Below, in pieces: positions 57,826 through 64,000 of a stretch of 64,000 bases of DNA. The stretch comes from Dryas octopetala (taxonomy: Eukaryota > Streptophyta > Magnoliopsida > Rosales > Rosaceae), in contig OY992832.1 of the NCBI GenBank assembly GCA_963921425.1, forward strand, positions 23,224,835 to 23,288,834. The letters are read 5' to 3'. A program made the position numbers and the translations under genes. Below the pieces are notes generated by a model, which saw nothing but the letters and a program-made list of their open reading frames with translations, was not told the DNA's origin and did not search any database. Position 1 is the first letter of the stretch. Every line of letters begins with the position of its first letter.

Positions 57826-58475
57826 TGTTCGTATGATTAATCGTCTAGGCATAACGACAAGTCACACAAGGCTTAACATCGTGCTGTTTGGGCCTAGGCC
57901 CAAAAGACTAAGCCCTTCCTGGGCTCCTAGCCCCCGACCTACTAGGCTCCGGCCTCCTAGGCCACGACCTCCTAGGCTCTGGCCCCCTGGGCCCCGGCCT
58001 CTTAGGCTCCGGTCTCCCAAGCTCAAGCCTCCTGGGCCCCCGACCCGTGTCAACTCACTCGGATCCTCGAGACCGGTGACACGTGGCACTCGTACAGTGC
58101 AAGTCACCACAAAGGACACGTGTCGTCACCGGATTGGTTGACACTCTTCCAAAGGTACTATAAAAGAGGTACCTTCTTGTCACAAAAGGACAATTCAATC
58201 AATATTATACTATTCACTCACTCTGCTCTCAGATCTCTTTGAACACTGACTTGAGCGTCGGAGGAGCTTTGGCCGGCACCACACCGGTGCCCTCCCCGCT
58301 CACTTTTCTGTACTTGCGCAGGGTGCTTTGGATATCGTTCTCTCTCATTACTCACCAGTCGGACCCAGCTACTCGTTCCTGCCCCACTTCGACGTGTCAT
58401 CCACTTAGTGGTGGGTCAACGGGCCTACGTGGTTCGACTCGACGTTGACTGCTTTACCATTTTTGAGCATCAACA
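57826..58475 (+). repeat. 3' LTR of the non-autonomous element
   Basis: Matches the 5' LTR with one repeat unit fewer and scattered small indels. Ends CA immediately before the GGGAC duplication. Confidence 0.92.
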
Positions 58476-60264
58476 GGGACCAATTTGATTGTAAAGCGTT
58501 TGTATATGTATCTAAAGAAAACAGAAGAAAAGACACTCTGCGAAGAATAATTAAAGAAGTAAGTGCTCGAAATATAGACGATTTCGAGAAACTAGAAGAG
58601 GAGGAGATGGTAAAGAAGCTGCACGAATTCTTGAAAGACAGAAGGTTTCTAGTGGTTCTTGATGATGTATGGCAAAAGGAGGTTTGGGATAGTCTGCAAG
58701 CTGCATTTCCAAGTGGAATGATGGGAAGTAAGGTGATGCTCACAACTCGAAACAGAGAGGTTGCTTTACATGCAGATGCAAGGAGCATTCCCCATGAGCC
58801 ACGATTGCTAACAGAAGATGAAAGTTTCAAATTGTTCAGCAAGAAAGCACTCCTGGGAATGGATCATATGCCTTCTGACTTGGAGAAGCTTGGAAGAGAG
58901 ATGGTCGTCAAATGTGGTGGTCTGCCGCTGTCAGTGGTGGTCCTTGCAGGATTACTGTCCACGAAAATGAATATCGCAGAAGAATGGGAGCATGTGCTTC
59001 AAAACATCAGTTGGCGACTCATTGACCAAGATCGTCTTTCAGCAATTTTAGCCCTAAGCTATTATGCTTTACCTTTCCACTTAAAATCATGTTTCCTCCA
59101 TTTGGGACTTTTCCCCGAAGATGAATGCATACCAAAAATGAAACTGCTGCGTTTGTGGGTTGCGGAAGGATTCTTGATACAACAAGGGAATGAAACGATA
59201 GAAGGCATTGCTGAAAATTGCTTAAACGAGTTGATTGATAGGTGCATGATCCAGGTGGGATTGCTAACCTTACTTGGAAGGATTAAAACCATCCGCATCC
59301 ATGATATTCTCAGAGACTTTTCTGTCGCCAAAGCAGTGGAGGAATATTTTGCTGGAATTTATACCGGACATCATGGAGTTGAAATATCAGCATCTCAGTT
59401 GACCTAATTCAATTGAGGTATCTAGGATTGAGGATGCTTGGCTCAAAATATTGTAAGCTTCCAAAATCGATTGGAAAGTTGAAGAACCTACAGACATTAG
59501 ATTTGAGATCCTCTTCTTATGGAGGTCCAATCCCCAATGTCATTTGGAAGATGGAGCATTTGAGACATTTGCTCCTCTCTTCTTTCATTTGTTCTGGCGG
59601 GAATTTAAGATTGGATACCTTGAGCCATTTACAGACCTTACAATATATAGAGGCCGGAAGATGGATAGAAGATGATGGTTTAGCCAATATGATGAATCTG
59701 CGACGACTGTGGATACAAAGCTTATCACCAGAACAGGTGAACTTAGTGATTTCCAACATAGAGAGGTTGCACTACCTTCGGTCATTGACGCTGCAAGTAA
59801 CAACATCATTTCCAACACTCATGCGGCTTTCTCATTGTGGCCATCTCCACAAGCTTTGTTTGTGGGGAAAAATAGAGAAGCTACCTGATCCATGCGAATT
59901 CCCGCCAAACCTCGTAAAGTTAATTCTGGTTTGTTCTCTCCTCCAAAAAGATTCAATAGTTAAACTAGAGAGGTTGCCAAATCTAAAGATGCTAGCCTTT
60001 GGAAGACGATCATATACTTCAAGAGAACTGGTTTGTTCCTCAGAAGGATTTCCTCAATTACAAGTTCTACAACTAAGTTTTTTAGAAGATCTGGAGGAAT
60101 GGACAATAGAGGAAAATGCATTGATGAAGCTCAAACATCTAAAGATGATACGTTGTCCGAAATTGGAAAAGGCTCCGGAAGGATTGAAGTTATTGACTAC
60201 TCTAGAGAAATTAGAGATTATTGGAATGCCACTTCAGTTTGAGCACATGCTTCGATCGACATGA

Positions 60265-60962
60265 AAACTCGAACCCTAGACTTGAGGCCACCCGATAACC
60301 CTTCCATTAAGGTAAAGCTCTAAATTTAGATTTGTTTTAAGATTTATAGCTCTAACACATATAGGCTTGTGGTTCCATTTGGTTACTCCTAGCATCAACC
60401 CACATTCTACATCACATGTTTATCTATTTCAAACTCTACCATCTTGCTCTGGCCTAGACCTAGAATAAATCACATTTTAAGAATTTTATTCATTTGTAGC
60501 TATAACTATTAATATCATTTAATGTAATTTTAAAAAATCAGACAAAACAAAAGCTCCACGTGTAGCAAGATAGAGAGTTTTCTGTACAATAGCAAAAGCT
60601 GAGACTAGTAATAATAATCACAAATTTACTGACCATCAAGCATCCAAAAGGCAGAGCTTTACACCAGTCCCATACAGACTTGCATATCTTCTCATGAAGT
60701 TTACCCTTGAGAGCAAGTCACCTGGTCATAGCAATATATGGGGGTAATGCACCAGAGTACTACAGCATCATTCCCTTTAGAAAATAATTTTAAAAAAGGA
60801 AAAAAGAAAAGAAAAATCCTACTTCCATAGCAGATTTCTAAAGTATTGCCTTGGAAAATCCTACTTTTATACTTGCATTACATTTTCAGGAAATGCAAGA
60901 AGGGGGAACAAAATATACAAAATATATTTCATGGTGCTTGCAAGAGGGCACATGAAATCAAA
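60265..60962. other. Intergenic between the resistance relic and NSE1
   Basis: AT-rich; no gene seen. The right part is probably the 3' UTR of the minus-strand gene that ends at 60963. Confidence 0.45.
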
Positions 60963-62609
60963 TTATTGAAGGCGGATGGAGCTTCGAGTTGATCTTCTCA
61001 CATTACGACTAGGTAAGGAAGCCTGTGAGGAACCAGCTTCAACATCTCCATCATCAGTTCCGTCTGTTCTCAGCCTCCTTTTCCTGGCTCCTACAGGTGG
61101 CTGGCTCTGAGTAGGGTAACTTGGCTCATCATCTTCTACAGCTTCTGCTTTGGTTACTGTATATTGCCACTGATTACCACAACTTGGACAAACTCTTTCA
61201 CCCTGAAACTCATCAAGCAGATTGATTTAGCACTGGAGCTCGGTTGACTTCTACTAAAAAATAAGTAAATAAATATATATACCTTTCTCTGAGCAAACAT
61301 TTTCTTAAGGCAGTACTGATGAATTCGAACTGTACAACCTTCTTTTTGGCACAACACTGCCTGTCAAACATAATCCCGGGAAATTATCAGATACAACAGC
61401 ATCAGCAAACTAGGCACTAGACAAAAGTTGTTTACTAATAAGAATCTCAAGTTCTCACAGAAGCAATGCACATAATTACACAATAATTTTCCTTGTTACT
61501 AGGCATCCTCCAGAATAACACAAATAAAATAAAATATAATAATGAAAAAAAGTATATGAGCAAGGCAGTGAATTGAATCATTTGACAATACTAAGAAAGT
61601 GATGAAATTTTTGAATGTTTGGGCATATATAACAAAAATTTCAAATTATCAGTTAACAACTAGTGAGGCCAAACAACATGAGGACGACCTTCACCCCAGC
61701 TTCGTTGCACACTTCACATGACGGAACTTCATTATTACGAAACCAACTTCGCAGATCAAGGAAGGATCTGACACCAAGTCCAACACAACCATCTGCAGTA
61801 ATGCTAAGCCACTGGTCCCGTACAAGTTCATCAAGAGTTTTTTCCTTTTGAGATATTGAAAAATTCTTCAACGCAGAAGGGACATGAAGTGGACCTCCTT
61901 GTGATTGTGACTCTGTACTAATGAGAACCTAAAGATAGACCACATGAATAATCAAGCAAAAATGTGCATGTACAAGTTGAATAACCATTGCCTATTAAAA
62001 AGTGCATCCTTTTAATTTACTCTAATTTCTATGTATCAGGTCTCATCTTGTTAGGAAAATATTTGTCTCCATTCTTTAAACTGCTAAGGTTGGGTATAAC
62101 TCACATGCTCACATCACTTATGTGTTACAACATACATATGCCTGGAGGACTCTAATAAGTTTTTTTTATTTAAATGGACAAAACAAAAGAAACAGTTTAC
62201 TTGTATCTCAATAATCTTCAAGAACTCTGCCATTGCAGAAACTTGAAGGTTTGAAAGAATTAAACAAGACCTTTTATCATATTAAACCTGCAGGATAATA
62301 ATTATATCTGTTTCTTTATATGAAACTGATAATTTGTATATATAGAATAGATAAGTGATACTGGGAAGTGAACAAGATATTTATATATCTGTTTCATTCT
62401 CACTTTTCCAAAGAGCAAGACCAAAATTTATTGAGTTTAACTATGTCAACCGATTGCTGGCCCATTATGCTTGTATAAAAAATGTTATTGAAAAATAGAG
62501 CTTTTATGGGTGAGCAAATATGTCAAACCTGATTCTCTAATCTTAGATTAAGAGCACCAATGTTAGATATGGTTCCTTGAGCTGCAGCATCTTGCACTAT
62601 TGCTTCTAT
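60963..62609 (-). CDS. NSE1: NSE1 homologue, RING-like subunit of the SMC5/6 complex, C-terminal part (partial)
   Basis: Four exons are seen on the minus strand, in transcript order 62609-62529, 61928-61689, 61360-61283 and 61202-60963. All have GT-AG borders and join in frame (27, 80, 26 and 79 codons plus stop). The first starts IEAIVQDAAAQG; the second contains LDELVRDQWLSIT and the first zinc pair SCEVCNEAG; the third has LCQKEGCTVRIHQYCLKKM; the fourth has ERVCPSCGNQW, completing a C4HC3 RING variant. The last about 65 residues are basic and Ser-rich. NSE1 with NSE3 forms a nuclear E3 ubiquitin ligase module of SMC5/6 acting in DNA repair; it is essential for embryo development in Arabidopsis. 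The N-terminal exons lie beyond 64000 or are hidden in the long intron. Confidence 0.9.
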
Positions 62610-63817
62610 CTGAAATTAAGAATGTAGCTAAATAAATATCAGAATATGATAAAACAAAAACATTATAACCTCGAAAGAAATCTGCATGTAGATATGTAAT
62701 TTCTCTTCATTTTCTAAAAAGTCTCCTACAAGGACCAAAACTCAAGCAGATGCTTATTGTCAAGCAACCAAACTGGAGTTAAACCAATTATTAAACACAG
62801 AAGACAAAAATTATGACTGAGTAGCTTTTTCTTATTCATTCGTAATGAACAAATCCTCATGCTTCCTGAATGTGTATATCACTATTGGATGAGCATCAAA
62901 GCACAGCACAAAGAAATAAATTTCACTTTTTTACCGAGAGATGGAGAATTAAATATTTTTAACTGGTAGTGTTCTTAACACACACATATGACATGTGCAT
63001 ATGCTTGCGCACACACGCATATGCACATTTGCAAATGATTGCACATGCACACACATATGTAAACCAATGGGTTTGCATATCAAATGAATGAATGGGTTAC
63101 ACTTTAATAACACAAATACAAGCAGATGCAAAAGTACATGCACACAAAAACCACACAACTCAAAAGAGCATTTTCTTCCAACAATTCTGGGTCAGCTAAG
63201 TCAAATGATTTGGACATTTGTTCCCTCAAAAGTCATATATTCTTCTTAAGTCATCTCCCTATACTTCATCCTGGAAGTCAAGCCCTTCCTCTTGTCAAAG
63301 AAGTTATCAACTACATTGCAATGAACTAGCCATCTCAATTGAAAACCAAATTTATACCATTATGTGGGTCAAAGTTTAGCATATACACAGCCATACTAAT
63401 ATTGTGGTCAAGGCCCTCATGAGGTGATAAAACTCAAGATTAAAAATTTTAGGACTCATCTGGGTGGTCTCACATGCAACTTGATGTGAAGATGAGCCAT
63501 ATGCCATCAAAACCAGTCGACTAGCACTCAAGCATTACATATCAATTAAGGTGTGTCAATTTTATTTAATGGTAAGCACTTAAATATAGTTAAGACTAGC
63601 ACTCCTTCCATTTCCAATGTAGTTAGGACCAGAATTTAATCATACTACTAATCATATCATATATTTCTTTTCCTCTCTCCAGCTCTCTTTAGGAGTCGAT
63701 ATAAACATAGGGAACAAAAGGACCTCCGTAATCTTCCAAAGTAAAAGCTAACTGCACTTCCAACTTTTAGATGGATGACATTAGGTTTACACTATTTGGT
63801 TCACTTTCAACAAAAAC

Positions 63818-63854
<37 letters not shown>

Positions 63855-64000
63855 GTTGCATTATTGTCTTGAATTCAGTCATGTGGTAAACATAAAGGGA
63901 AGACAGAAATTAGACTTTTGGTAACTTTTGTTTCTGGGAGACAACTTTCTCATCAAATATCACATTGTAGAGAAAATTTAATGGGCCAAGAGGAAGATTT
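62610..64000 (-). other. Intron of NSE1 up to the window end
   Basis: No further NSE1 exon was found. Contains a CA/CATATG-rich low-complexity patch (62980-63060) and a (GA)n microsatellite of about 15 units at 63821-63850. Confidence 0.55.

Larger units (their letters stand above)
55498..58475 (+). mobile_element. Non-autonomous LTR retrotransposon (LARD/TRIM-like), about 3 kb
   Basis: LTRs at 55498-56164 (667 bp) and 57826-58475 (650 bp) begin TG and end CA, with target duplication GGGAC at 55493-55497 and 58476-58480. Just after the 5' LTR is a tRNA primer-like site 'tggcgccatctgtggg' (56168). A purine-rich 'aacttgggggactt' (57811-57824) precedes the 3' LTR. No gag or pol is seen; the interior is a GAGCTTCC-type tandem repeat followed by GC-rich repeats, and includes the 200-base N gap. 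It must rely on another element's proteins. LTRs are highly similar, so the insertion is fairly young. Confidence 0.93.
54283..60264 (+). pseudogene. CC-NB-ARC-LRR disease-resistance gene, broken by two LTR insertions and frameshifts
   Basis: The coiled coil begins MAEFAVANAVV at 54283; a 1-bp deletion near 54371 (compared with 50627) shifts the frame, which is open again from 54402 (MESFLKDADAEQEKN, then YDAEDVIETYI, the EDVID-type motif). A solo LTR interrupts just before the P-loop. The P-loop GMGGLGKTTLAK is at about 55433-55468, and a full LTR element follows within about 30 bp. NB-ARC resumes at 58476: FDCKAFVYVSK, kinase-2 LVVLDDVW, KVMLTTRNREVA, GLPLSVVVLAGLL, LHLGLFPED and IRIHDILRDFSVA (MHD variant). 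A frameshift and probable loss of the NB-LRR linker occur near 59401; LRRs run 59404-60264 (LRYLGLRMLG, KLPKSIGKLKNLQTLDLRSS). It resembles RPP13/RPP8-type receptors, which sense pathogen effectors in the cytoplasm. This copy cannot work as it stands. Confidence 0.92.

Overview
This window is plant nuclear DNA. Genes are sparse and carry GT-AG introns, the spacers are AT-rich, and nested LTR retrotransposons, a CACTA transposon, hAT-like and Mutator-like non-autonomous elements and long CT microsatellites fill the rest. The gene families (apyrase, GDSL lipase-like, geranylgeranyl reductase, BAHD acyltransferase, CC-NB-ARC-LRR, NSE1) point to a eudicot. A woody rosid such as a Rosaceae species is my guess and cannot be proved from this sequence. 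A 200-base run of N at 56982-57181 shows it is an assembled scaffold.

Layout. 1-3500: AT-rich relics with two decayed copies of an unrecognised coding unit. 3508-11096: a complete-ended CACTA (En/Spm) transposon with a CAA target duplication, a decayed TNP2-type transposase and a Ulp1-like protease gene. 11314-15296: a Copia LTR retrotransposon with matching 203-bp LTRs and an AAAGC target duplication, internally deleted. 15300-18800: spacer with long-TIR elements and a CA/CT microsatellite.

18800-40440 is the gene-rich part. It holds an F-box/WD40 gene (19425-21125, +), a GDSL esterase/lipase-like gene lacking its catalytic His (23919-26036, +, three exons), an intronless plastid geranylgeranyl reductase gene (26477-27826, +), a 1.3-kb long-TIR element, and an eight-exon apyrase-6-like gene (31797-40440, +). 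The apyrase keeps every splice junction and its frame but has lost the consensus of apyrase conserved regions 1 and 2.

40440-48130 is repeat-dense. It includes two related hAT-like elements in opposite orientation (43153-44224 and 45136-47454), each with an 8-bp target duplication. 48131-54412 is a tandem segmental duplication of a unit holding a BAHD acyltransferase gene and the 5' end of a CC-NB-ARC-LRR resistance gene, with 5 bp of microhomology at the junction. The first copy lost about 1.3 kb, so its BAHD is a stub (48704-49147); the second BAHD (51185-52570) is intact. The resistance gene (54283-60264) is a pseudogene: a 1-bp deletion in the coiled coil, a solo LTR just before the P-loop, a full non-autonomous LTR element just after it, and a break at the start of the LRR. 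60963 to the window end, minus strand: the 3' exons of NSE1, a RING-type subunit of the SMC5/6 complex.

The host genes have unrelated housekeeping or specialised roles and do not form a cluster. The window's interest lies in two reading-frame-intact but catalytically degenerate enzymes, the duplication that made and broke genes at 48-60 kb, and the layered transposon insertions that can be read base by base.
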